DNA of 64,000 bases from DASSFZ01 sp035283185 (GCA_035283185.1 DATEUJ010000211.1:1-64000); one strand, 5' to 3'. Positions 6,468 through 14,974 are shown, counted from the stretch's first letter. Made by a program: numbers and translations. The notes: a model not told the origin generated them from the sequence alone.

Positions 6468-6832
6468 GGATATGGAGTTGAGCCCGTTACCTTATACTCG
6501 ACACAGGGAGGCCGATGCGGGTATGCTTCGCGCCATCGGCGATCCCGGCCTGGGAACAGAGGACCCCGCATCAGCGGCCGTGCGACGGCCAGCGGCGGAC
6601 CGTCCCCTCAGGCTTGCCGGGCGGCACTGTCCAAAAGCTTGTCCTGAGCAAAGTCGAAGGACGCGCCACTTCACGAAAGTCATAACAGGGACACAGCCAC
6701 CCGCGTCCGCCGCTGGGCCTCCGGCCCCGCGACACGGGAGGTCTGTCTGACAGTGTACATCGGAATCGACTGGCGTCAAGCCAAACACGACGTGTGTTTT
6801 CCCGATGAAGCGGACGCACCGAATTATCGGTT
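6468..6832 (+). mobile_element. IS110-like mini-element, copy 7 (interrupted, right end lost)
   Basis: The left end (GAGCCCGTTACCTTATACTC) is intact to CGCGCCATCGGC at about 6541. About 120 bp of foreign sequence follows, ending in the dispersed repeat TGTCCTGAGCAAAGTCGAAGG. The repeat then resumes at CGCCACTTCACGAAAGTCAT and reaches VYIGIDWRQAKHDVCF before stopping at about 6825 inside the end of the transketolase gene. The 3' part is missing. Copy 7 marks the boundary between the accessory array and the housekeeping genes. Confidence 0.7.
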
Positions 6833-8902
6833 GACCAGCCTCATCGCCCGCTCCACCACATTCTCCACTGTGAACCCCAGTTTCTTGGCGATCACCTGGT
6901 ACGGCGCCGAGGCGCCGAAACGCTCCAGGCTCAGCACGTCGCCGTGCTCGGTGACGTACTTGTGCCAGCCCTGCGCCACGCCGATCTCGACCGCCAGCCG
7001 CCTGCGCACCATCGGGTCGAGCACGCTGTCACGATAGTCCTGCGGCTGCGCGTCGAACAACTCCCAGCACGGCAGGCTCACCACGCGCGCTTTGATTCCA
7101 CGCCGGGCCAGCTCCTCCACCGCGCCGACGCACAACTGCACTTCTGAGCCGGTGCCGATCAGGATGACGTCCGGCTTGCCGCCGGCGTCGATCAGCACGT
7201 AGCCGCCGTGGCGCAGGCCTTCGGCGGACGCCATCTTCGAGCGGTCGAGCGCCGGCACAACCTGCCGTGTGAGCGCGAGCGCGACCGGCCCGTGCTTGTG
7301 CTCGACGGCGACCTTCCAGGCAACCGCCGTCTCGTTCGGATCGGCAGGGCGGATGAACAACAGATTCGGGATCGCGCGCAGCGCCGCGTAATGCTCGACC
7401 GGCTGGTGCGTCGGCCCGTCTTCGCCGAGCAAGACGCTGTCGTGCGTGAAGACGTAGATCACGTGACTCTCCGACAACGCGGCCAGCCGGATCGCCGGGC
7501 GCATGTAGTCGCTGAACTGCAAGAAAGTCGCGGCGAACGGGATGAGACCGCCGTGCAGCGCCATGCCCGTGGCGATGCCGGCCATCGCGTGCTCGCGCAC
7601 GCCGAAGGCGATGTTTCGGCCGGCGTAGCTCACACCGCCGCCGACCAGCCCCTGCGCGCCGTCGAGCGGCGTGTCCGGATGCATGAAGTCGCCCATGCCT
7701 TTGAGCGCGGTGTTCGTCGAGGGGTTGAGATCGGCCGAGCCGCCGATCAGCGTCGGGATCTTAGCGGCTATCGCGTTCAGCACTCTGCCGGACGCGACGC
7801 GCGTGGCGATCGGCTTCCCTGCACTCGTGGCATCGCCACGGGTGTCGCTCGGTGAGAACGACGGCACGTCCGCATCCCAGCCCGCCGGCAGATCGCCCTT
7901 GATGGCGGTCTGTAATTCGGAGGCAAGCTCGGGATACTCGCGTGCGTAGGCGTCCCACTTGGCCTGCCACTCGCTCTGCGCCGACCTGCCTCGATCGATC
8001 GCCGCGCGGAAATGCTCGAGCGCCTCGCCCGGAATATAGAAGGGCGGATCGACCGGCCAGCCGAGATTCTGCTTCGTCAGCTTCACTTCCTCCAGCCCGA
8101 GCGGTGAGCCGTGGACTTCGAACGTGTTTTGCTTGTTGGGCGAACCGTAGCCGATGGTGCTGCGCACCATGATCAGCGAGGGGCGATCGCGCGCGGCCTG
8201 CGCGGCGCGAATCGCGCTTTCGATCGCGGCCAGATCGTTGGCATCGCCTACGCGCTGCACGTGCCAGCCATACGCCTCGAACCGCCTGCCAACGTCTTCC
8301 GTAAACGTAATATTCGTGCTTCCGGCGAGCGAGATGCGGTTGTCATCGTACAGATAGATCAACTTGCCCAGCCGCCAATGCCCGGCGAGCGAGGCGGCTT
8401 CGGATGCCACACCCTCCATCAGATCGCCGTCGCTCACGATGCCGTAGGTGGTGTGGTCGATCATGTTGTAGCTGGGCCTGTTATATCGCGCGGCGAGGTG
8501 CGCCTCCGCAAGCGCCATGCCGACGCCGTTGCCGAAGCCCTGGCCCAGCGGGCCGGTCGTCGTCTCGACGCCGGGCGCGAGACCATACTCGGGATGGCCG
8601 GGCGTCATGCTGCCCCACTGCCGGAAGTTCTGCAGCTCGCTCAGCGGCAGATCGTAGCCGGTGAGGTGCAGGAGCGAGTACAGCAGCATCGATCCGTGGC
8701 CGGCGGATAGCACCAGGCGGTCACGGTTGAACCACTTCGGATCGGCCGGGTTGTAACGCATGATGCGCGTGAAGAGAACGTATCCAACCGGGGCCGCGCC
8801 GAGCGGCAGGCCGGGATGGCCGGAGTTCGCTCTCTGCACGGCGTCGATCGAGAGCGTGCGAATGGTGTTGACGCAGAGTTGATCGAGTTCCGTCGATGTC
8901 AC
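6824..8902 (-). CDS. tkt: Transketolase
   Basis: The 692-residue protein has the normal length and domain order: TPP-binding domain (SGHPG at 27-31, SDGDLMEGVASEAASLAGHW near 155-175), pyrimidine-binding domain (FGVREHAMAGIATGMALHGG, with the catalytic Glu) and C-terminal domain. It transfers two-carbon units in the pentose phosphate and Calvin-type pathways. A GGAGG lies ~12 bases before the ATG. The last codons (RLVNR) abut mini-element copy 7, so its native terminator may have been displaced. It has no operon partner on the same strand. Confidence 0.97.
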   Translation of the reverse strand: MTSTELDQLCVNTIRTLSIDAVQRANSGHPGLPLGAAPVGYVLFTRIMRYNPADPKWFNRDRLVLSAGHGSMLLYSLLHLTGYDLPLSELQNFRQWGSMTPGHPEYGLAPGVETTTGPLGQGFGNGVGMALAEAHLAARYNRPSYNMIDHTTYGIVSDGDLMEGVASEAASLAGHWRLGKLIYLYDDNRISLAGSTNITFTEDVGRRFEAYGWHVQRVGDANDLAAIESAIRAAQAARDRPSLIMVRSTIGYGSPNKQNTFEVHGSPLGLEEVKLTKQNLGWPVDPPFYIPGEALEHFRAAIDRGRSAQSEWQAKWDAYAREYPELASELQTAIKGDLPAGWDADVPSFSPSDTRGDATSAGKPIATRVASGRVLNAIAAKIPTLIGGSADLNPSTNTALKGMGDFMHPDTPLDGAQGLVGGGVSYAGRNIAFGVREHAMAGIATGMALHGGLIPFAATFLQFSDYMRPAIRLAALSESHVIYVFTHDSVLLGEDGPTHQPVEHYAALRAIPNLLFIRPADPNETAVAWKVAVEHKHGPVALALTRQVVPALDRSKMASAEGLRHGGYVLIDAGGKPDVILIGTGSEVQLCVGAVEELARRGIKARVVSLPCWELFDAQPQDYRDSVLDPMVRRRLAVEIGVAQGWHKYVTEHGDVLSLERFGASAPYQVIAKKLGFTVENVVERAMRLVNR

Positions 8903-8949
8903 TGCTGGGCCTCCCTAAGAATTTCCTGGAGTTTAGAGCTCGCTCCCGT

Positions 8950-8996
8950 TGGATTGGCAAATCCAGCGGATAGGCGTGGATTTGGCAATCCACGCC
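8950..8996. repeat. Two short palindromes with TTGGCAA core
   Basis: A perfect hairpin with 10-bp arms (GGCGTGGATT) around a TGGC loop lies at 8973-8996. A smaller related one (TGGATT-GGC-AAATCCA) lies at 8950-8965. The same loop and core recur at 36712-36729 with GGGGATT arms, so this is a family of tiny palindromic repeats with a constant core and changing arms. Both sit in the tkt leader, where they would fold in the mRNA. Confidence 0.55.
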
Positions 8997-9040
8997 GAGC
9001 AATTGTGTAAGGACTTTAAACTCTAGAATTCATGAAGCGC

Positions 9041-9046
9041 ATTATA
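9041..9046 (-). promoter_or_regulatory. Possible -10 box for tkt
   Basis: The minus strand reads TATAAT at 9046-9041, ~140 bases before the tkt start. No good -35 box is seen 16-18 bases further upstream, so this is a weak call based on the perfect -10 hexamer in GC-rich DNA. Confidence 0.3.
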
Positions 9047-9176
9047 CTTCGATTCGCGCGCGGGCTGCGAGCGGCACTGATCGACATCGGGGATTCAGCA
9101 GATTGTGTTTCAAGAGGCAGCAGAGGCAGGCACGTGATGCGTGATTGCGTGATTATGTGATAACGTGAGGTGTGGA

Positions 9177-9979
9177 ATGTCGTCCGTGGTTGAGCAGTTC
9201 TACGATGAAAACACGCAGCGCGAGTGGGAACGTCTCGACCGCCACCGCACCGAGTTCGCCGTGACGCTGCGCGCGATGCGGGAGTATCTCCCCGGCCTCC
9301 GGCGCGCGTGATCGACATCGGTGGCGGGCCGGGGCGCTACGCGATCGCCTTGACGCAGGGCGGATACTCCGCCACGCTCGTCGATCTGTCGCAGGGCTGC
9401 CTCAACTTCGCGAAGAGCAAGGCGCGGGAGGCCGGGGTCGATCTGACTGATGTCGTTCAGGCTGATGCAGTCGATCTGGCCGGAGTTGCGGCGTGCGCAT
9501 ACGACGCCGCGCTGCTCCAGGGACCGCTGTATCACCTGATCGAGGAGGCCGATCGGCTCAGAGCCGTGCGCGAAGCGGCGCGCGTGCTTCGGCCGGGCGG
9601 GCCGATCTTCGCAGCCATCATCACGCGCTACGCGCCGATTCGCTGGGCGGCCAAGAACGAGCCGTCTTACGTCGTCGAAGACCGCGAAGGACTCGAGCGC
9701 ATCATGGACACCGGCGTAAATCTCGCCCGGCCCGGCGGCGGCTTCACGAACGCCTATTTCATGCGCCCGTCCGAATTGGCGCCGCTCATGGAACAGGCCG
9801 GCTTCGAGACGCTCGACCTGATTGCCTGCGAAGGCATCGCCAGCATGATCGAAGATCGGCTCAACCAAGTGACCGGCGACGTGTGGGAGACCTGGGTCGA
9901 CCTAAACTATCGGCTGGGTAGGGATCCGGCGGTGCACGGCGCGGCCGAGCATTTGCTCTACGTCGGCAGGAAGAAATGA
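9177..9979 (+). pseudogene. Class I SAM-dependent methyltransferase with a single-base frameshift
   Basis: The start is ATG 9177: MSSVVEQFYDENTQREWERL and about 20 more residues, which is the usual N-terminus of this family. That frame stops at 9311. The rest continues in another frame: RVIDIGGGPGRYAIALTQGG (motif I), then ALLQGPLYHLIEEADR, and ends LLYVGRKK at 9979. Adding one C to CTCCCCGG at about 9290 would restore one 268-residue protein. So this is either a recent pseudogene or a sequencing error in a C run. The substrate is unknown. It has no operon partner. Confidence 0.75.
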
Positions 9980-9990
9980 GGGGGATTGTG

Positions 9991-10056
9991 CCTCACCCCC
10001 TTCCCCCTCTCCTGACGACAGCCGTTTCGTCGTCAGGAGAGGGGCCGGGGGTGAGG
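9991..10056. repeat. Long palindromic REP-like repeat after the methyltransferase gene
   Basis: The arms CCTCACCCCC and GGGGGTGAGG flank an inner stem CCCTCTCCTGACGA / TCGTCAGGAGAGGGG, giving a hairpin of about 25 bp in total. It lies 12 bases after the stop codon and could terminate transcription in either direction, although it lacks a T-run. A related half-copy occurs inside the second large sensor kinase (53630-53690), which suggests that the repeat is dispersed. Confidence 0.6.
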
Positions 10057-10231
10057 TTTCAGCGCGCCGATCACAAACTCGCCACAGAAATGTACCGGCA
10101 CCAGGTGTGCACGCAAAACATGTCAGGTGGCTCACCGCCCGCGTCCCCGCGGGCGGCCAACCGCGAGGACGCGGCTTGGCGAGCACTGTAACGACTGACA
10201 ACATTGGCGTGCACACGGCACCAGAGTACGT
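10057..10231. other. Intergenic stretch with an inverted repeat, no gene seen
   Basis: The 10-base arms GTGTGCACGC (10102-10111) and GCGTGCACAC (10207-10216) face each other ~95 bases apart, just upstream of the next promoter. No open frame looks coding. Confidence 0.4.
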
Positions 10232-10261
10232 TTGACATGCGCATGCCACTTCAACTAAAAT
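10232..10261 (+). promoter_or_regulatory. Sigma70-type promoter for the LPVTGG surface protein gene
   Basis: A perfect -35 box TTGACA (10232-10237), an 18-base spacer and a -10 box TAAAAT (10256-10261) lie ~50 bases before the ATG at 10311, which has AGGAGG four to five bases further than its spacer. This is one of the clearest promoters in the window. Confidence 0.7.
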
Positions 10262-10310
10262 CTCAGCATTGATACCGGCGAGAAAGCAGATTCCGCAGGA
10301 GGAAAGAACC

Positions 10311-10865
10311 ATGCAACCGACGCTCAAGTGGATCACTCTGTTGGTGATTGCCGTTCTCGCGCTTGCCAACGTCGCCGCCCGGCCACAGGCGACCACGCTG
10401 CGTGGCATGGTGTTTAGCGATGCCAACAAGAACGGCAAGCTCGACGCGGGCGAGACCGGCCTGGTCGACGTGCGTGTCCAGGTGTCCACGCCCGATCAGA
10501 GCTTCGTCCACGAATACCGCACGGGCAGCGATGGCACGTACGGGCCGGTGCTCAGCGAAGGCACCTTCACCGTGCGCATCTTTCCACCCGAAGGCTGGTC
10601 GGTGACGACCAAGGACTCCTACACAGTGTTCGTCCAGCACGGCACTGCTGTCGTGGGTCTCGACTTCGGGATTGTGCAGGGGACCGCGCCGAGTAAACCG
10701 TCGACGGGCAGTTCCGGCGCGCCGGGCACGCTGCCTGTGACCGGCGGCGAGCAAGCGGACGACGTGAGCGCCGACCTGTGGTCCGCCCTCGGCCTGTGGC
10801 TGGTGGTCGGCGGCGCGGCGTTCCTTGGGTTAACTGCGCTCGCACCCCGGGTGCGCCGCAAATAG
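10311..10865 (+). CDS. Secreted SdrD-B-like protein with LPVTGG sorting-type signal
   Basis: The 184-residue protein starts at ATG 10311 behind AGGAGGAAAG. A signal peptide covers about residues 1-24 (WITLLVIAVLALANVAA). The centre is a Cna_B/SdrD-like beta domain with a calcium-type loop: GMVFSDANKNGKLDAGETGL, then DVRVQVS. A Ser/Gly/Pro linker leads to LPVTGG, a hydrophobic helix (LGLWLVVGGAAFLGLTAL) and a basic end PRVRRK, the layout of a sortase substrate. No sortase gene is in the window. In organisms with a single membrane this would be a surface anchor; here the tail may just be a membrane anchor. Confidence 0.7.
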   Translation: MQPTLKWITLLVIAVLALANVAARPQATTLRGMVFSDANKNGKLDAGETGLVDVRVQVSTPDQSFVHEYRTGSDGTYGPVLSEGTFTVRIFPPEGWSVTTKDSYTVFVQHGTAVVGLDFGIVQGTAPSKPSTGSSGAPGTLPVTGGEQADDVSADLWSALGLWLVVGGAAFLGLTALAPRVRRK

Positions 10866-10897
10866 CCATACTGCCTGCGCGTGTAGACCCGCGCGAT

Positions 10898-10961
10898 AGA
10901 CCTGGCAGGTCTCTTGCGCCGGCATGGGCCGTGCGCTGTATCGTCAAGACCTGCCAGGTCT
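10898..10961. repeat. Pair of 15-bp palindromes (AGACCTGxCAGGTCT)
   Basis: Copies lie at 10898-10912 (central G) and 10947-10961 (central C), 34 bases apart, in the gap between two convergent genes. A sister pair with arms AGACTTC occurs at 18064-18096. They may help terminate both flanking genes. Confidence 0.55.
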
Positions 10962-10969
10962 GCCCCGAG

Positions 10970-11848
10970 TTATCGCTCCGCTCGCGCGATCTTCGCGAGC
11001 CGTTGCATCATCCGGTCGAGTTGCTCCTCTTCGAGCGCGGCGAACGGCCGCCCATAATTGCGGTCGGTGTCTGCCTCGATGCCCTCGCGCACCTGGCGTC
11101 CCGTCCGGCTCAGCCGGTACCGGCCGGCGCGCTGAGTCACTTCGCCGCTCGAATGCAGGGCCGAGAGCGCCGAGACGAAGTCCTTGTCGTCCAGCCGTGA
11201 AGCCGCCTGGCGCAGCTCGTCGTGCGCTATCCCTTCCTCGACCTGAAGCAGCGCCGTGCTCAGCTCGATACGCGGGCCGGTGTAACCTGCCTCGCGCCAG
11301 GCAGCGATGTGCGAATCGTCGCGATAGATCAACAGGCCGACCAGCCGCCGCTCGATGTGCACCCAGATCGAATCGGAATCCGGCAGCACACTGTGCGCCG
11401 CGTTCAGGATTGGGACCGGCACATCGCTCTGGCGCAGGGCGGCAGTGTACATGCGGTCGACCCATTCGTGCAGCGCCGCCGCCTCTTCGCCCGGCAGCGC
11501 GTCCACTCGCGCCACGTACGAGAAATACTCGTCGTACACCCCGGTGATCGCCTTGTGCGCAGGCTTGGCCAGGCGGTAACGGCCCTCGCCGGCGCGCTCG
11601 ACCTCCTTCTTTTGCGCCAGGGCCTCGAGCGCGTCCTGGTATTTCGATACAGACGTATAAGGCCCGAACGTTGCGAAGTCGCCCGGCGTGGCGCTGCCCG
11701 GAAAGTAGCGGAAGCGCGTCATCAGCCAGAACTCGACGCGGTCCAGCCTGCGACTCTCGACGAAGCGGCGAAAGATGCCGCCGTCGTCTTGCAAGCGCGA
11801 CACGGCTTCCGATAGGCGATGGTGGACTTCGGCAGGCGCCAGGCGCAT
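10970..11848 (-). CDS. Hypothetical protein with two winged-helix-like segments
   Basis: The 292-residue protein is not recognised with certainty. Residues ~50-100 (FGPYTSVSKYQDALEALAQK, then REVERAGEGRYRL-like text) and ~215-265 (DDKDFVSALSALHSSGEVTQ, RAGRYRLSRTGRQVREGI) both look like the second half of a winged helix with its beta wing. The middle (GEEAAALHEWVDRMYTAAL) resembles a DinB/SCP-like helical bundle. It is soluble and without a signal peptide. A regulatory or DNA-binding role is inferred only. It is a single gene divergent from the MBL-fold gene. Confidence 0.6.
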   Translation of the reverse strand: MRLAPAEVHHRLSEAVSRLQDDGGIFRRFVESRRLDRVEFWLMTRFRYFPGSATPGDFATFGPYTSVSKYQDALEALAQKKEVERAGEGRYRLAKPAHKAITGVYDEYFSYVARVDALPGEEAAALHEWVDRMYTAALRQSDVPVPILNAAHSVLPDSDSIWVHIERRLVGLLIYRDDSHIAAWREAGYTGPRIELSTALLQVEEGIAHDELRQAASRLDDKDFVSALSALHSSGEVTQRAGRYRLSRTGRQVREGIEADTDRNYGRPFAALEEEQLDRMMQRLAKIARAER

Positions 11849-11953
11849 GGGATTCCTCGGGTGCGACGGCGATTATAGGCCGGTCAGGTCGGAATGCAAA
11901 CTGTGCTACACTTGCCGCGTGGACCTCTCGACCATCACCTGGGAGAATCACCG

Positions 11954-12859
11954 TTGATTATCCATACACTCGATCTGAACTTCCTCGACACCTCTCATGC
12001 GATCGCGGCCTATCTGATCGTCGGCCCGGAAGGGCCGGTGCTGGTGGAGACCGGCCCCGGCTCTACGCGCGAGAACCTCGCAGCGCGTCTGGCCGAACAG
12101 GGCTACGCGCCGGCCGACATCCGGCACGTGCTGGTCACGCACATTCACCTCGATCACGCCGGAGCGGCAGGCTGGCTGGCGCAGCACGGCGCGCAGATCT
12201 ACGTGCATCAAGTCGGCGCACCACATCTCGTCGATCCGTCGAAACTGCTCAATAGCGCCCGGCGCATCTACGGCGACTTGATGGATACGCTGTGGGGGGA
12301 AACGCTGCCCGTCCCCGACGGGCGCGTGACACCGCTCACCGACCGTCAGACGATCCATGTGGCGGGGCTAACCTTCACCGCGCTCGACTCACCGGGGCAC
12401 GCCTATCATCACCACACGTTCCGGCTGGGGAATATCGCCTTCGCCGGCGACGCGGCGGGCATTCGCCGGCCGGGCCACTCGCTGATCTTCCTGCCTTCCC
12501 CGCCTCCCGAATTCGATCTGGAGGCGTGGCAGCGTAGCCTCGCCCGGCTCTCAGGTGAGAACTTCGAGACGATCTACCCGACTCACTTCGGCCGTATCGA
12601 CGACGTGCGCGAACACCTGAAGAAGTTCAATGTGCTGCTCGACGAAGCGGCCGAGTTCGTGCGGATACGGATGCAAGCCGGCGCCAAGCGTGACGACATC
12701 GTGCAGCAGTACGTCGACTGGAACCGCGAGCGCGCGAAAGCAGAGGGGATCTCTTCGGAAGTGTTTCAGAAATACGAGGTCACGAACCCGTTATTCATGT
12801 CGGTAGACGGCATGCTGCGGTACTGGCGTAAGACGTCGCCGAGTGTATTTGGGCTATAA
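11954..12859 (+). CDS. MBL-fold metal-dependent hydrolase
   Basis: The 301-residue protein carries the metallo-beta-lactamase motif THIHLDHAG near residue 65, further metal ligands at SPGHAYHHH and FAGDAAG, and YPTHFG. TTG 11954 was chosen as the start because GGGAGA precedes it and LIIHTLDLNFL begins the family's first strand; the ATG at 11894 adds unrelated residues. The fold fits a glyoxalase-II-like or general Zn-dependent hydrolase. The ~80 C-terminal residues are a helical extension (REHLKKFNVLLDEAAEFV). The substrate is unknown. Confidence 0.85.
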   Translation: MIIHTLDLNFLDTSHAIAAYLIVGPEGPVLVETGPGSTRENLAARLAEQGYAPADIRHVLVTHIHLDHAGAAGWLAQHGAQIYVHQVGAPHLVDPSKLLNSARRIYGDLMDTLWGETLPVPDGRVTPLTDRQTIHVAGLTFTALDSPGHAYHHHTFRLGNIAFAGDAAGIRRPGHSLIFLPSPPPEFDLEAWQRSLARLSGENFETIYPTHFGRIDDVREHLKKFNVLLDEAAEFVRIRMQAGAKRDDIVQQYVDWNRERAKAEGISSEVFQKYEVTNPLFMSVDGMLRYWRKTSPSVFGL

Positions 12860-12886
12860 TGTGATCCTTAGACAGGGTGATCGGAT

Positions 12887-13324
12887 ATGCCTTTGCCCGA
12901 CTGGAACGAATCCGGCGATTTGCCGACAGGAATCCATGCTGCTTCGTTGAAGGAGGTCATCGCTCGATTTGGAACAGGTTCTGTGCAGCGCTTGCAAGTT
13001 GTAGACCGCTTGCGCCGTATCTACAGCCTTGCACTGGGAACGGGACAACTGGCAAGGTTCATAATCTTCGGCTCTTTTGTCACGGACAAGCCAGATCCCA
13101 ACGACGTGGATATCTTTCTGCTGATGGAAGACTCGTTTGACGCGGCCCAGCTTGTCGATGAAGCTGCCATCTTGTTCGATCATCTGGCAGCTCAGAGTTA
13201 CTTTGGCGCAAGCATCTTTTGGGTGCGCCGTCTCGCTGCACTTGGGGGCGAGGCCGCTACCATCGAGCATTGGCAGATCAAGCGAGGCGGTGATCGGAGA
13301 GGTATTGTGGAGGTGCTCAAGTGA
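12887..13324 (+). CDS. MNT-type nucleotidyltransferase-like protein (DUF6932-like)
   Basis: The 145-residue protein contains FIIFGSFVTDKPDPNDVDIF near residues 59-78, the G-S-x-x..D-x-D active-site signature of pol-beta-type minimal nucleotidyltransferases. The N-terminus (SGDLPTGIHAASLKEVIARF) is typical of the DUF6932 group. The next gene overlaps it as GTGA. Such pairs have the layout of toxin-antitoxin or nucleotidylation-regulated systems, and both genes are intact. It modifies an unknown target, if it is active. Confidence 0.75.
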   Translation: MPLPDWNESGDLPTGIHAASLKEVIARFGTGSVQRLQVVDRLRRIYSLALGTGQLARFIIFGSFVTDKPDPNDVDIFLLMEDSFDAAQLVDEAAILFDHLAAQSYFGASIFWVRRLAALGGEAATIEHWQIKRGGDRRGIVEVLK

Positions 13325-13536
13325 TAAAGTCAGATCGGGAACTGCGCGCCACACTGGAGCGGATTGCTCATTTTCAGGAGCAAATAGCTTATTTGCGGCG
13401 CATGGAGGCGAATCCGGTCAATTACCGGCTCGCCGTCTCGGGGTTTCTGGCCGAGATCGATCGAATGAACCTGGAAGTGCGCGAGTATCTATCGTTGCTG
13501 CCCAGTGAACTGGAAGCGGCAACAATACCGGCGTAG
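13321..13536 (+). CDS. Small helical partner protein of the nucleotidyltransferase-like gene
   Basis: The 71-residue protein starts at GTG 13321, which overlaps the upstream stop (GTGA). It is helical and charged: SDRELRATLERIAHFQEQIA, then RLAVSGFLAEIDRMNLEVREY. This looks like a coiled-coil antidote or substrate protein. A protein of this shape seems commonly to follow DUF6932 genes (recalled, not searched). No known fold is assigned. Confidence 0.65.
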   Translation: MIKSDRELRATLERIAHFQEQIAYLRRMEANPVNYRLAVSGFLAEIDRMNLEVREYLSLLPSELEAATIPA

Positions 13537-13576
13537 AAGGTCGTTGGAGGACTCCTAACAGGCTCTAGAGAATTCG

Positions 13577-13606
13577 GGAGGCGGGGGAATAGGATCCTCC
13601 GCCTCC
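13577..13606. terminator. Hairpin between convergent genes
   Basis: The 8-bp arms GGAGGCGG and CCGCCTCC enclose a 14-base loop in the gap between the 71-residue gene and the gdh gene on the other strand. There is no clear T-run, so it is a possible terminator without strong support. Confidence 0.4.
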
Positions 13607-13654
13607 GCTGTTGTGAAGGCGCGACAAAAACGAGCAGGGCGGTTCACGAAGGGG

Positions 13655-14974
13655 CTATACCCACCCGCGCAGCTTCATCGCCTCGGCGACGCGGCTCACC
13701 GCCACCAGATACGCCGCGAGCCGATTGTGAACCTGATGCTCCTGGGCGGCCTTGTGCACCGCGTGGAACGCAGTCGTCATCTCTTTGTCCAGTCGGTCGT
13801 GGACGGTGTCCAGGTCCCAGTAATACCCGTAGGAGTTTTGCACCATCTCGAAGTACGACACGGTCACGCCGCCCGCGTTGCACAGGAAATCGGGAATCAC
13901 GTATACGCCGTTCTTGTGCAGGATCTCGTCAGCCTCGGGCGTCGTCGGGCCGTTGGCCAGCTCGGCCACGATCTTGGCCTTGATCCGACCTGCATTAGCG
14001 CCGGTGATCTGGTTCTCCAGCGCAGAGGGGAATAGCACGATCACATCCAGTTCGAGCAGCGCTTCGTTGGAGATGCTCTGCGCGCCGGGGAAGCCGACGA
14101 CCGAGCCGGTCTTCTCCTTGTGCTCGATCAGGCGATAGGGGTCCATGCCGTGCGGGTTATACACCCCCCCGCGCGAGTCCGACACGGCGACGATATTGCA
14201 GCCCAGCAGCTCCTGCGACAACGTCGCCGCGTACTGCCCGGCGTTCCCGAAGCCCTGAATGGCCACCGGCGCGCCCTTGAGGCTAATCTCCAGCGCCTCG
14301 GCGGCTTCGCGCGTGGTGGTCATGCCGCCGCGCGCGGTCGCGTCGTTGCGCCCGGCCGAGCCGCCCAGCGCCAGTGGCTTGCCGGTGATCACGCCGAACT
14401 CGTTGTAGCCCTTGATGAACGAGTATTCGTCCATCATCCAGGCCATGATCTGCGGCGTGGTGTAGACGTCGGGGGCGGGCACGTCTTTCTCCAGGCCGAT
14501 GATACGCCCCACCTGGCGGATGTATGCGCGGCTCAATCGCTCCAATTCGCCGAGCGACAGCTCCTTCGGGTTGCAGATGACGCCGCCTTTGCCGCCGCCC
14601 AGTGGAATGTCGACCACCGCCGTCTTCCACGTCATCCACGCCGCCAGGGCGCGGACCGTGTCGATCGTCTCGTCGGGGTGAAAGCGGATACCGCCCTTGC
14701 ACGGCCCGCGCGCGTCATTATATTGGACGCGGAAGCCATGGAACACTTTCACACTGCCGTTATCCATCTTGACCGGCAGCGTCACATGCAATTCGCGCAG
14801 CGGCCAGCGCAGCATCTGGTGCGCGGCGCTGTCCAGCTCGAGAATGCGGGCTGCTTCATCGAGCTGGCGCTGCGCAATCATGAATGGGTTAACACTTGAG
14901 TCGGTGGATGACACACCCACGGCGTGATAGTCCACCGTTTCGAGGCTGGTTGGGCCTTCGTGTGGCATCAGCAT
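13655..14974 (-). CDS. Glu/Leu/Phe/Val dehydrogenase (first copy)
   Basis: The 439-residue enzyme has the substrate domain with GPCKGGIRFHP (Lys 93), TWKTAVVDIPLGGGKGG (Lys 117 and 129) and the Rossmann motif QGFGNAGQYAA near residue 233. It should reversibly deaminate glutamate to 2-oxoglutarate with NAD(P). RBS AGGAG lies nine bases before the ATG at 14974. It is separated from the second dehydrogenase operon by ~330 bp and a terminator, so it is transcribed on its own. The two copies differ widely, which suggests different cofactor, substrate or regulation rather than a recent duplication. Confidence 0.93.
   Translation of the reverse strand: MLMPHEGPTSLETVDYHAVGVSSTDSSVNPFMIAQRQLDEAARILELDSAAHQMLRWPLRELHVTLPVKMDNGSVKVFHGFRVQYNDARGPCKGGIRFHPDETIDTVRALAAWMTWKTAVVDIPLGGGKGGVICNPKELSLGELERLSRAYIRQVGRIIGLEKDVPAPDVYTTPQIMAWMMDEYSFIKGYNEFGVITGKPLALGGSAGRNDATARGGMTTTREAAEALEISLKGAPVAIQGFGNAGQYAATLSQELLGCNIVAVSDSRGGVYNPHGMDPYRLIEHKEKTGSVVGFPGAQSISNEALLELDVIVLFPSALENQITGANAGRIKAKIVAELANGPTTPEADEILHKNGVYVIPDFLCNAGGVTVSYFEMVQNSYGYYWDLDTVHDRLDKEMTTAFHAVHKAAQEHQVHNRLAAYLVAVSRVAEAMKLRGWV

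Noticed and set aside
1..6832. Integron with attC sites
   Set aside because: Uniform gene orientation and repeated separators suggest it, but I found no integrase gene and no paired GTTRRRY/RYYYAAC core sites at the repeat ends.
1..6832. CRISPR array
   Set aside because: The repeats are 130-410 bp, unevenly spaced and separated by genes; no cas genes are present.
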